The notes below the pieces were generated by a model. It did not search any database. It was not told the DNA's origin and was given only the letters and a program-made list of their open reading frames with translations. A stretch of DNA of 64,000 nucleotides from Cephalotus follicularis. Taxonomy: Eukaryota; Streptophyta; Magnoliopsida; Oxalidales; Cephalotaceae. The first letter of the stretch is position 1; each line of letters opens with the position of its first letter. The translations under genes and the position numbers were made by a program. The DNA is taken from the NCBI GenBank assembly GCA_001972305.1, contig BDDD01002252.1:1-64000 (forward strand). Reading direction: 5' to 3'. Shown here one piece after another: positions 24,201-37,300 of the stretch.

Positions 24201-27200
24201 CCCTACCTTTGTCAATGTCCTTTTTATACCAAATTTCACATTCAATCTATTGTCTATAAGTAAACTTACGAGAGAACTTAATTGTTGTGTCTTATTCTAC
24301 ACAGATTTTTGTATTTATCAGGATCTTATGACGGGGAAGACGATTGGTAAAGGGTGGGAGTCAGGTGGCCTTTATATCCTTGATGCATCTTCATCTATTC
24401 CAGCATCTCTTCCATATTCCAGTGTGTTATCACCATTTCAGATTCATTGTCAATTGGGTCATCCATCTCTACAAAGTTTGAAGAAACTAGTTCCTAGTTT
24501 GAGTTCTTTATCTAATTTAGAATGTGAGTCGTGTCAGTTTGAGAAACACCATCATGTGTCTTACCCTCCTAGAGTCAATGAGCAATATATGCACCCATTT
24601 CATATTGTTCATTCCGATATTTGGGGACCTAACACTGTATTGTCAAACCAATGATTTAAATATTTTGTTACTTTTGTAGATGATCACTCTCGAGTGACTT
24701 GGGTTTATTTAATGAAAAATCATTCTGATTTATTTTCTATATTTTATGCTATTGTAACTGAAATTAAAACTCAGTTTGGTGCTTCCATTCGTATTTTGCG
24801 TAGTAATATTGCTAAAGAGTACTTTTCTGTTAGCTATTATGATTTTATGACAAAATGTGGTATGATTCATCAGTCTTCCTGCCCGTACACTCCGCAACAA
24901 AATGGAGTTGCTGAGAGGAAAAATTGGCACTTGTTGGAAGTTACTCGAACATTATTGTTTCATATGAAAGTTCCAAAAATGTTTTGGACTGATGCAGTCT
25001 TAATCGCTTGTCATCTTATTAATCGTATGGCCTCATCTGTTCTTGGTGGGAGTATTCATTATTCTCTCATTTTTCCTTCTCATTGTTTGATCCCTTTGCC
25101 CCCCCCTCCCTGTGTTTTTGGATGTGTTTGTTATGTTCAAGGTCATTGTTTAAGCGTCTCGAAGTTAGATCCTAAAGCTCTCAAGTGTATCTTTCTTGGG
25201 TATTCCTGTACTCAAAAGGATATCGATGTTACTCTTTTAAACTTAATCGTTATATTGTGTCTGCTGATGTGTTTTTATTTTAGTCCACTCCTTATCAGTT
25301 TGGAACGTCAGTTGAGTCAACAGTAGTTGATGATTTTCCGGTCTACGTTATTCAACGTTTTGTTCCAAACTCACCTACAACTTCATCATACCGTCCTGTT
25401 CCAAGGATTCGCCAGGTATATCCTCGTCGTCCTCGTCCACTTACTATTGCTGAGCACCCTGACTCTACTACTTTGCCAGTTTCTTCCTCCTCCGTGGATC
25501 CTCCTAACTTTCCTATTGCTCTCAGAAAAGGTAAACGCAATTGTACTACACATCACATTTCATCTTTCGTTTCTTATACAAATGTTTCTCCTACTTTCTG
25601 TTCTTTTCTTTCCACTATTGATTCCTACCCCATTCCCAAATCTATTTCTATGGCATTATCTCATTCTGAGTGGAAGAAAGCTATGGAAGAAGAAATTGTG
25701 GCTCTGGCACAGAATCAAACCAAGGAATTGGTTCCTTTACCTGATGGTAAGACTAATATTGGTTGTCGTTGGGTGTATGAAGTTAAAGTCAATCCTGATG
25801 GTTCTCTTGCTCATTTAAAGGCCAGGTTAGTGACCAAGGGATATGCCCAGACATATAACGTTGATTATTCTGATACTTTTTCGCTTGAAGATAAAATTGC
25901 ATATGCTAGACTTCTAAACTCTCTTGCAACTTCTCACCATTGGCCCTTATATCAACTAGATGTTAAAAATGCCTTTTTACATGGTGATTTACAAGAAGAG
26001 GTATATGGAGTAACCACCCAGGTTTGTTTCTCAGGGAGAGTCTGGGATGGTGTGTAAGCTTAAGAAGTCATTGTATGGGTTAAAGCAGTCACCCCGAGCG
26101 TGGTTTGGTCGCTCTACCGATGTTGTAATTGAATTTGGAATGGTCCGTTGTAGTGGTCATCATTCAGTGTTACTCTAACACTGGAGGATTTTGTTGAGTG
26201 TGTATGTTGATGACATTTTGATCACAGGAGATGATCATGAGGGTATTCGGTTGCTGAAAGTTTACCTACAACAATGATTTCAAACTAAAGACTTGGGATG
26301 ACTCAAGTATTTTTTGGGTATTGAAGTAGCACAATCATCAAGTAAAGGTATTTTTATGTCCCAACGTAATTATGTACATGATCTATTTGATGAAATTGGG
26401 ATGCTAGGTTCCAAACCTATTGATACTCCAATGGATCATAACCAAAAACTTATGATAGATGATGGAGATGTATTAGAGGATCCTGAGAAGTATCGGAAGT
26501 TGGTGGGTAAACTTAATTATTAAACTGTCACTCACCCAGATACTGCTTTTCCTGTGAGTGTGGTTAGTCAATTCTTATCATCTCCTCAGTCTTCTCATCG
26601 GGATGTTGTTATTCATATTTTGAGGTATCTTAATGGTAGTCCAGGATGTGGATTGTTATATTGTGATCATGGTCATCGTCGGGTTGAAGGTTTTTCTGAT
26701 GCTGATTGGGCAGGGTCTCCTTCTGACAGAATGTCTACTACTGGCCATTGTGTTTTTATTGGAGGCAACCTTGTTACATGAAAAAACAAGAAACAAAGTG
26801 TAGTTGCACATTCTAGTACCGATTCAGAGTACAGAGCTATGGCTAATGTTACATGTGAGTTGATGTGGATACGACAATTAATGAGTGAACTTGGGTTTGA
26901 TGACCCGTCTCCTATGCAATTGCGGTGTGATAACCAAGCTGCTATTCATATTGCCTCAAATTCTGTATTTCATGAAAATATTAAGCATATTGAGGTAGAT
27001 TGTCATTTCATTCGTGAGAAGCTTCAGCAAATGCTCATTTTGACCAACTATGTGAGAACAACTGAACAACCTGCAGATGTGTTTAGAAAGTCCTTAGGCA
27101 GTGGGAAGAATAAAACTATTTATAACAAGCTAGGCATGTATGATATGTATGCTCCAGCATGAGGGGGAGTGTTAGACAAGGATAAATTAGGGTTAAGGGT

Positions 27201-28341
27201 AAATTAGTTTTTATATCAAGTGGTACCTCACTATAAATATATAATTAATGCAGACTAATTTGTCTGACACTTTTTGGTCTCTAATTTCTGATTAACAAGT
27301 TTAAAGTCTTTCACTTCCCTTCTTATGTCTATCTACTTGGAACCTATCGTATTTTCTTACTGATGCATCTAAAGGTCCACGCTAAACATGTCCAAACCAC
27401 TTTAGACGGTTTTCACTCAGTTTATCTTCAATAGGCACTACCACTACCTTATTCCTAATATAATCATTTTCTTATTCTATCTTTTCTGGTATTCCCCCAA
27501 ATCTATCTCAACATCCTCATGTCGGTTACAATAAATGTATGAAAATGTTGTATCAGGGACAATGGATCATTTCTAATATAATCAATTTCTTATTCTATTT
27601 TTTCTTGTATTCCCCCAATTCCTTCTCAACATCCTCATTTCGGTTACACTAAATTTATGAAAATGTTGTATAAGGGACAACGTATCATACAGATTCAATG
27701 GCATGAATGTTTAGAAATATCGTTTAGAAATGTAACTTGGAAATAAAAGATTTTTTTTGTTATTATTTATTGGGAAAAAGGGACCCACGTCACCCACCCA
27801 AAGGGAGAAAGGGAATTAAATTACTTGGATGGAAGTGTGGGGGTTTGAACCTTAGCCTAAGTCAAGACAAACCTACACCCCCAACCATCATAATTGAGGG
27901 ATGCTTCCATGTTAAAATAATTGCACATTATAATTTACTATTTCGTATAATAATTCTTCTTGGATAGAAGTGTGGGAGTTTGACACACACACACACACAC
28001 ATATGCTATATCGTTTTTAAATCAATTTTTTTTAAAGTTATGGTCTTTATTTTGATTTGATAATCCATATATGTAAATTATACATGCAAATTTTCAAATC
28101 AACTAAATATTTTTTAATATTTCATCTACCATAGCAAACTTAACCGTTTATATTTTTCTCATAAACAGTTATAACGGTGAAAATTGTCATGTATAGATGA
28201 AATATCTAATAATATTCAAGACTTGAAAAGTGTCCTATGTGATCTACATATATAGTTTATCAAATCAAATTGTTAGATTTATAAAATATAGATTAAATAT
28301 GTGAAAAATAATGAATTTAAAAACGACATGTTATGTCACAT

Positions 28342-28374
<33 letters not shown>

Positions 28375-31300
28375 GCCTTTCACAGATAATTGATCTGTGA
28401 AAGACCAAAACTATGTAGTTTTGGTTAAAGCTTAATTTGTTTTTGTGCAACCAATGCTTCTCTATCCTCTCTCCCTCCCTCTCTTCTACATGGTCCACGC
28501 CCACTATTTTTTAACTTTTAGTCAAAACAATGTAGAAATGGCTCTTTCACAAATACGTTGTTTGTGAAATTTACACACTTACGTTTAACTTAACTAGCAC
28601 TAAAAAATACCCATAAAATAAATTATTGTCGATTCATCAACGACAACGCTTTAATATTCTCTATTAACAAATTGCTGTCAATTCATCAACAGCTACGCTT
28701 TGAAAAACATTGATGAGGTTGGTTGAAATATGGTGCGGCAAATTTTCTTTAAGTAATTTTCTTTTCCTATTGTAATTTGTTTTGGAGATAATTTTTCTAA
28801 ATTTGAAAGTTTTTATTGTTTTATTGTTTTTCACCTCGACGGTCAAAACTTTTCAAACATCTAAATTAACATCAATATTACCAATAATTTTTAACCCTAA
28901 ACAACAAACCTGGAAAACTACGAATTTCGATTTAATTCTTTGACTTGCTTCCATAACCGAAAAAAAAAATATACACAAATTATTTCAAGTGAAATTTTTT
29001 CAAAGAATGGGAAAACAACTAGAAAATACAGGAACTTTTATTTCATCTAAAGAGAATCCAACATCTATTGGAAACTCTCAAAAAAAAAAAAAAAACTAGT
29101 CAACTAATACCAAATTAGGCCACAAGAACACACAAACATTACAAAAAAATAAAAAATCATATCCAGTCAGATCTAAGAGATCTTTGACACTGTTTTGCTC
29201 GGTTAAGTTTGCTTTGAAGAAGTAGGTAATTAGTTAATTTTGTATTCGTTTGTGAGGGACAAAAAAAGAAAAGGAAGAGTAGAAGAGAGATGAAGAGACG
29301 AAATGGAAGGTTAGTTGAAAGTTTTCGTCGGTTATATAACGGTCGATCGCCGCAACAAGAATGACCCCGCTCCTTGCCTTTCCTGGAACCTCCACTGTAC
29401 TGGGGGACCAAGCATGGCATAGCGGCATAGGAGCCTACTCGGAGTCAACAACTTCGTGCCGGTTGCTTGGTCTTGTAACCGGCATTGAAGTTTTTCGGTC
29501 TCAAGGGATACATCAAAAGTAAGCCTTGGATCTTCTAAGCCGCCATGGAAAGCTTCACATGTTGCCATGTGTGAGACCAAAGTCCTAGGAGCCCTGCTAA
29601 ATGGTGATTCAACATAGATTCGACATCTATCCTGGAACCAAGCCCGCCCATGGTGTGGTACGTAGTGGATTTGTTGCTGGTGATTGGCCTAGAACTAACT
29701 TTGGCATTGGGCATAGAATAAAGGATCTTTTAGAAGCGCATATTCCTCCGATTCAGATCTTCATGTACTGGCTAAAGAGTTGCCTCTCCTCTATCTATTA
29801 TATTTGTTGATCCTTTAAACTAGCATATTCAACTGGAGAACAACCAGGTTCACTGGTTTGTTGACCTACCAAGCACTTGCGCATTGCTCTTGCTTACATT
29901 TTCTTAGTAAGTAAGCTTGAGTTGCACACATCAATGAACAAGAGCAGCTGGGTAAAAAAAAGAGAATATTAACGGGAATGAAAAAAAGAGAATTTGTTTT
30001 TGCTTGAATCTGGTACTAGAGTTTTAAAGGTGAAGAAATAAACCAATGAAGAATTCTATCTGGATTAAATATGGTGGTAGTGGAAAGGGAGAGAGATAAC
30101 TTTTATGGTTTGACTGAAAAAAAGATAGTTTTATGGTTTAAATGAAAAAAAGAAAAATAGATTTTGATTTACAAGTAGTTTTAACCTTTAGTAATAAGTA
30201 ATTGTAGGCAAGATTGAATCGTTTATGACATGCAATCAATTAAATATATATTTTATATAATTTGATTAGTTGGACTCTTATTTGTTATTTGTTGCCACGC
30301 CTATATGCCACGTAGGCGTTGGCACAAGTCAACAGTAGAGCAATAGAAATCTAACGAACTTTGAAGTACAGTTAAATAAGTGAACTTTTGGTCAAAGTTC
30401 ATGTACCAACCGAGTACTCTAGCCTCATTCTTTTGGTAAGTTTGAGACTGCAAAATTTACCAACTCCATCTCTCGACATCTTGCCATGCGCTATTTAGAT
30501 AGAAAAAAATATTTCACTTTGAAGGCCATGAGGTTCAACATTGATGCTATACAGTTGTTTCTGCACTCTAGCAATTTGTGTACAGCCAACAAATATGTAT
30601 ACAAGGGGAATTATGGTACATATTGGATACTTTTCCTCTTCATTTATTCCCACTTAAGATAGTTTTCTAGTTTTCTCTCCCGTTGATTTGGTTCCTACTC
30701 CCATGTTGTTTTGGAGAAAGACAATCCAAATCAAAGAGATACAATAATGATACGTGGTAAGGAGAATATAAAATATGAATGATAGAAAGTTACAGAGGAA
30801 AGAAAAGTAAGAAGAAAAAAAACATAAATGATTCTCAATCTATTTGGTATGTAAGAATGATAGAAAAGTGAAAGAAAAGAAAGCTAAAAAAAATATAATC
30901 TGAACTTGTGTCAATAGGAGAGTAAAACAGATGTAATGATTTAAGAGAGAAAAAATAGTGGAAGGTAGAAGTGTAATAAATGAAAGGGTAAAATACAAAA
31001 ATTCCTTCGAGATTTAAACTCGATAACGCTTAACCTCCTGTATTTTTAAATATTACATATACCCCATTAACTTACAATTTATGCTTATAATAAATGAAGT
31101 TAATTATTAAACAGACTTAAACCTGAGGGGGTTAATGGTTAAACGGATTCAAACCTGAAGGGGTTAATGGTCAAACGGATTCAAACTTGATGGGGTTTTT
31201 GTAATATTTGAAAACAGACGAGACAAAGTGTTAACGAGTCCAAATCTCAAAAGAGTTTTTGTATTTTACACTAAATGAAATTAATGCGAGGTAATGTTGT

Positions 31301-34300
31301 CTTTTGTAGTAAAATATGTTTTTTCCCTCTCAAATCTGTCATTTTTTGATAGATTGGAAAATGATGGTACTAGTAGATTATATATCCTTCCCTATTTTCT
31401 ATCCTCCCAAAAGTATTATTTACCAAACACGAGATTTTGAATCAATCAATCCCATTTTTTATCCTACCTAAAATCTTTTCTACCAAGCATAAGGTAAATG
31501 TCATATAGAAGTGAAATTGTAATTTCGGTTGAACATTAAATTAACCCAAACCATAGCCGATAACATTGGTTTTGATTAATTGCTTCATATAAAGATCTGT
31601 TTGGTGTTTTGTTACTAAATTTTGACAACCAAATTTTCGGCTATTAACTGTACCGACTATTATTCTCGATTGACCAATCAATGCACACCCCTATCTTTGT
31701 AAGAGGGAGGGAAGGATTATGAACCTCAAACACAAGGTAAACCCAGATTGTGACCCAAGTTAAATCATGTATTCAGCATCACCAAAACTGAGAGAAGTGC
31801 AATTAACAACTTTAGATGAAGGCGGCAAGAATACACAAATGCATCATAGTTCATAAGGGTCAAATGATGATTTGAGTACAACAAGCATGTATGCCAATAG
31901 ATGACCAAGCACTAGAAAGCAACAAATATTGATATTGAGGTATCCAAAGACGATGATGAGAAGATTTTAAACATCAAGTTTAAGGATTACCACAATAACA
32001 GTTAAAATTAATAACATTTACTTAAATAAGAGACTCTGGTTCCCATAGGCTTTCAATGTAAAAGCATCACTAAGTGGATCCTGAACAATAGAAATATCTA
32101 AAAGATGGAGTGATATTAGTAACGCACTCTTTCTTCCACTGTAACATATTGGTAAGATTAAATAATTATTTTGTCTGTGCAAATATGTTACTGCACTATA
32201 GTACATAATTAATATACTCCAAGGTCAACGAAAATCATTTTATGTATCTATCTTCTCAAACCAGATTTCAATCACCCATTTCAAGTTTAATGATCACCAA
32301 AAATGTAAGAGGGTTTCGATTTTTTTAGTTCAAGATTAATTTTACCTTACATTTGACTTTAAAAGAGATCATAAAGGACTTACCCAGAATTCAACCACCT
32401 TCGAACATTGCAGATTATGAGTTTATAGGAGATACGCTCAATAAGTATCGAAGGAAATGCCACACTAAATAATTCCAACTTCAGCACAATTCAAGATTCC
32501 AAATGAACAATGACCTCACCAATTTCTTGTGCGCACAAAGATTTCAAATGTAATTCTTATATCACTATGATTTTATAACAGAAAATTCAAACTTGAGAGA
32601 TAATCTCTAGAAATTAATCTTGAAAACATAATAAAAATTTAAAATGGTAAATTTGTAGCATCTAACCTGTGGTGCCAACGAGAGGAACTTATAGGTATCT
32701 AAAGCATAACGCACCAGTGCTTCATTCTCGCCAGGGTTGATTGTACATCTAGCAACATATAACAATGGTAACAATTGAACATCAGCTATGAAAACTAACC
32801 TACAAGAACATATATGGTAATGATTGATAATAATTCTTTCATGAGCTATAGTCTAAATGGCGGGCCAGTAGCAGGAAGCTTTGAACCAATCATCAATTGT
32901 GAACATATTATACCACAGAATACAATGCTGCTTCTTTTTTTATGGCTACTACTAAAGAAAAAATAGATGCAAAAATAGAAAATTCAAAACTCAAACAGCG
33001 CCAAACAAAGTAATATTATTTCACATTCTACACAATGCACATATGATCCAAGCAACAAAAGCAGTAGAAAAAACAGAAGCAAACGACAATATATCACAGA
33101 ACTTATTTTAAGATCATCAGACCAAACAACCAGGTTGTTATGACAGTGAGGCAAAATACTTAATACTTTTAAAAATGTAGTACCCAAATAAAATGATGAA
33201 TAAGATAGAGCATGCATACTAACGTTGAGTACACAATAACACCCCCAGGGCGAACTAACTGGACAGCATGATCAAACAATCTCCTCTGATACTTCCCATG
33301 ATTTCTTAACGATTCTACTGTTTCCTGGAAGAGACAGAAAATATCAATTTCTCCAATGTGGCATAAGAAGATTTGATTGAGACAAGAATATTATAAACCA
33401 TCATACTGCCAAACAAAATGTAAATTAAATATAAAGCAGAGGTTGGCAGGGAAACCTCAAATTTCTAGGGTCCCACACACAAAGCTTTCAAAAATAATGA
33501 AGAGAACCAAAGGCAGCTACTTAATCAAGAAGGAAAACAAATAACATCCAAGGGTAGAAAAAGAAAGAGAGAAGTTTGCATCACTATTAAAAAAATTTAT
33601 GCTTAGTTTTAGCAGAAATAGAAAAAGAACAATGTCAAGTACGGATAAAAACAGTTTAATTTTTTTTTCAGAAAACAGTTTTTTCTTACCCAAAATACAA
33701 TGTTATCATGAACATACATAACATTTAAAAGTGACTGTTCACTTTCCTAAGGTGTATTAAAAGTGATGTACAGCAGTAAAGGGATATATTGACAAAGAGA
33801 AGAAGAAAGGAATTGGGAAAGAAGAAGTAAGAAGATTGTTAAACAATATAAATGCTAAGTAATTATTCTTATTAACTTGAATTGAGGTACATATACATAT
33901 TTATAGGAGTGATTTTATTCCTACTCTTAGTAGGAGTGACTAATACTAATCCTAATCCTAATCAAACTAGGATAAACATAACAATTCTAAAACACCCCCT
34001 CAAGTTGGAGCATAGATATCTATCACGCCCAACTTAGTTACAGATATATTGAATTCTCCCATTCCTAATAAAGATATCAGCAAGTTGTTTTCCAATTTTC
34101 ATATGACAAGTAGAAAAAAGCCCTCACTGTATCTTCTCTCGTACAAAATGACAATCTATCTCAATGTGTTTAGTTCGTTCATGAAATACTAGATTTGAGG
34201 TAATATGAAGTGAAGCATAAGTATCGCACCATAATTGCATAGATGAAGAATCGTCAAAACCAAACTCATTAAGTAATTGTCTTACGCAAATCAACACACA

Positions 34301-37300
34301 AGTAATATGTATCATAGCTCTGTATTTAGATTATGCACTTGACCTGGCTAAAACTGGTTGTTTTTTACTATTACAGGATACAAGATTACCACCAACAAAA
34401 ACACAATATCCAATTGTGGACTTTCTATCAACTGTCCGAAGTCTTTTGTCTGAAGCTTCTGTTGAAGATGTACCTTCAAATCACGAATACCACCCTAATC
34501 ATCCCCAATAATAACAATATCATCAACATATATTATCAACAAAATTTTCCCTAAGTGAGACTGATCTCAATATGTTTAGTTCTTTCATAGAATACTGGAT
34601 TTGATGCAATATGAATTGCAGTCTGATTATCACACCACAATTGCATGGGTGAAGCATCGGCAAAACCCATCTCAGTCAGTAACTGTCTCACCCACATTAA
34701 CTCACATGTAGTATGCGTCATGGCTCTATACTCAGATTCTGCACTTGACCTAGCTACAACTGGTTGTTTCTTACTTTTCCATGATACAAGATTACAACAA
34801 ACAAATACACAATATCCAGTGGTGGACCTTCTATCAACAGGGGACCCTGCCCAATCAGCATCAGAAAACCCCTCAACTAGTCGAAGACCATAATCTCGAT
34901 AAACTAACCCACGTCCAGGGTTACCCTTAAGATATCGCAAAATACGGATAACAGAATTCCAGTGTATGATTTTTGGAGTAGCTAAAAACTGACTTACCAC
35001 ACTCAAGGAAAATGCTATATCAGGTCGAGTGACTGTCAGATAGTTAAGTTTTCCTACCAACCTTCGATTTTTCTCAGGATCATTCAATGGCTCTCCATCT
35101 TCAACTGTAAGTTTTACACTCGGATCCATGGGTGTATCAACAAGTTTAGAGCCCAATATTCCCGTTTCCTCCAGAAGATCGATAACATATTTTCTCTAGG
35201 ATAAAGAAATACCCTTATGAGATGTGGCTACTTCAATAACCAGAAAATACTTCAAACGTTCTAAATCTTTGGTCTGAAATTTTTGTTGAAGATGTATCTT
35301 TAAAGTACTAATACCAACCTGATCATCTCCAGTAATAACAATATTATCAACATATACAATCAACATAATTTTTCCTGTATGGGACTGGCGATAAAACACT
35401 GAATGATCACTATTACACCGAGATAGTCCAAAAGATAAGACTACATCTGTAAATCTCCCAAACCATGCCCTGGGTGGTTGCTCCATATATACATCCTCAT
35501 GAACATCCCTATTCAAAAAGGCATTCTTAACATCAAGTTGATATAAGGGCCAATGGTGTACAACAACAAGAGAAATAAGTAATCGGACTGAGGACAACTT
35601 AGCCACGGGAGAAAAAGTATCAGAATAATCCACCTCATAGACCTGAGCATACCCTTTAGCAACCAAACGAGCTTTTAATCTAGCAATAGAACCATCAGGA
35701 TTAACTTTAACTGCATATACCCATTTGCAACCAATTGTAGATTTTTCTTTCGGTAAGGAGACCAGATCCCAAGTATTATTGTGCGCTAAAGCCTGCATTT
35801 CCTCTTCCATAGCTTTCCTCCATCCAGATTGAGATAATGCCTCTGTGATAGACTTAGGTAACTGATAAGATGCAATAGTAAAAAGACATTTGTGAAATGT
35901 AGATAGATGAGAATAAGCAACAGTATTAGAAATGGGATGATTAGTACAACTACGTTTACCTTTCCTTTGAGCAATGGGTAGGTCCATATCAGACATAGAA
36001 TCATCGGAAACAGGATCTATGAGGACTGGTGACACAGGGGGATCCTCCGACACAGAAACTGTTGCAGGGTCACGTATGACTGGTGGTACGGACTGTTGGC
36101 GACGTGTATAGACATGACGGACAACAAGAGATTGGCGAATAATAACAGAAGGAATATCATCAATATAATGTTCATCTATGACAGACACAAGAAGGGATGC
36201 AGATGTTAACGGTGTAGACTCGAAAAAAGAAACATCAGATGTAGTGAAATAACGATGAAGATCAAGAGAGTAACATCTATAGCCCTTTTGGTGTCTAGAA
36301 TAACCGACAAAAATGCATTTAAGTGACTTTTGGTCAAGTTTAGACACCCCTGGACGATGATCACGAATAAAAAATGTACATCCAAACACTCGAGGAGGAA
36401 CAAAAAACAGAGGTTGAGAAGGATGTAATATGTAATAAGGAATATCACCATTCAATATCGAGGAAGGCATACGATTAATTAAATAACATGCAGTCAAAAC
36501 AACATCGGCCCAAAAAGATTTAGGGACATTCATATAAAGTAGTAAGGCACGAGCTGTTTCCATTAAATATCGATTTTTTCGCTCGGCAACCCCATTTTGT
36601 TGTGGAGCATCGACACAAGAGCATTGATGAACTATTCCATGTTTAATCATGAATGAAGTGAAAGATGTAGAAAAATACTCTTTAGCATTATCACTGCGAA
36701 GAATACGTAAATGAGTATTAAATTGAGCATGAATTTCAGTCACAAAAGTACAGAAAACAGAATAAAGCTCTGATCGATTTTTCATTAAATATAGCCATGT
36801 AACTCTTGAGTGATCGTCGATAAAAGTTACAAAATACTGAAAACCAAGTTTAGAAATTACAGGACACGGACCCTATACATTAGAATGAACAAGATCAAAG
36901 AGGTTCGTAGACTGTTTATTGGCTCGACTCGGGTAAGACACACGATGATGCTTACCAAACTGACATGACTCACAATCTAGACTAGAAACAGACCGAAGAG
37001 TGGGCACCATTTTCTTTAAGCTTTACAAGGAAGGGTGACCCAAGCGACAATGTATTTGAAGGGGTCAGGCAATGCTAGAACACGCAACTCGGACAGACTC
37101 TTCATAGACATACAAGCCACCAGACACACGACCTTTTACCAATCATCTTATATGTCGTAAGATCCTGAAAGACACAGAAATTAGGAGAAAAAGTGATTGA
37201 GCAGTTAAATTCCGTTGTAAATCTACTGATAGAAATAAGATTGAACGGAAAACCAGGAATGTGAAGAACATAAGACAATGAAAGGGAAGGAGTCAGATGA

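Larger units (their letters stand above)
22254..27297 (+). mobile_element. Ty1/copia element (Ale/Retrofit-like), broken
   Basis: A structurally complete 5,044-bp copia fossil. It has 128-bp LTRs at 22254-22381 and 27170-27297, the primer-binding site TGGTATCAGAGTC at 22382, the purine tract GAGGGGGAG before the 3' LTR, and perfect AGTTT target duplications at 22249-22253 and 27298-27302. The LTRs differ at about 9 of 128 positions by eye, implying a few million years. Coding order is gag, protease, integrase, RT, RNase H. The frame is broken several times, roughly eight. It lies antisense to the host gene in the intron between exons f and g. Confidence 0.9.
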
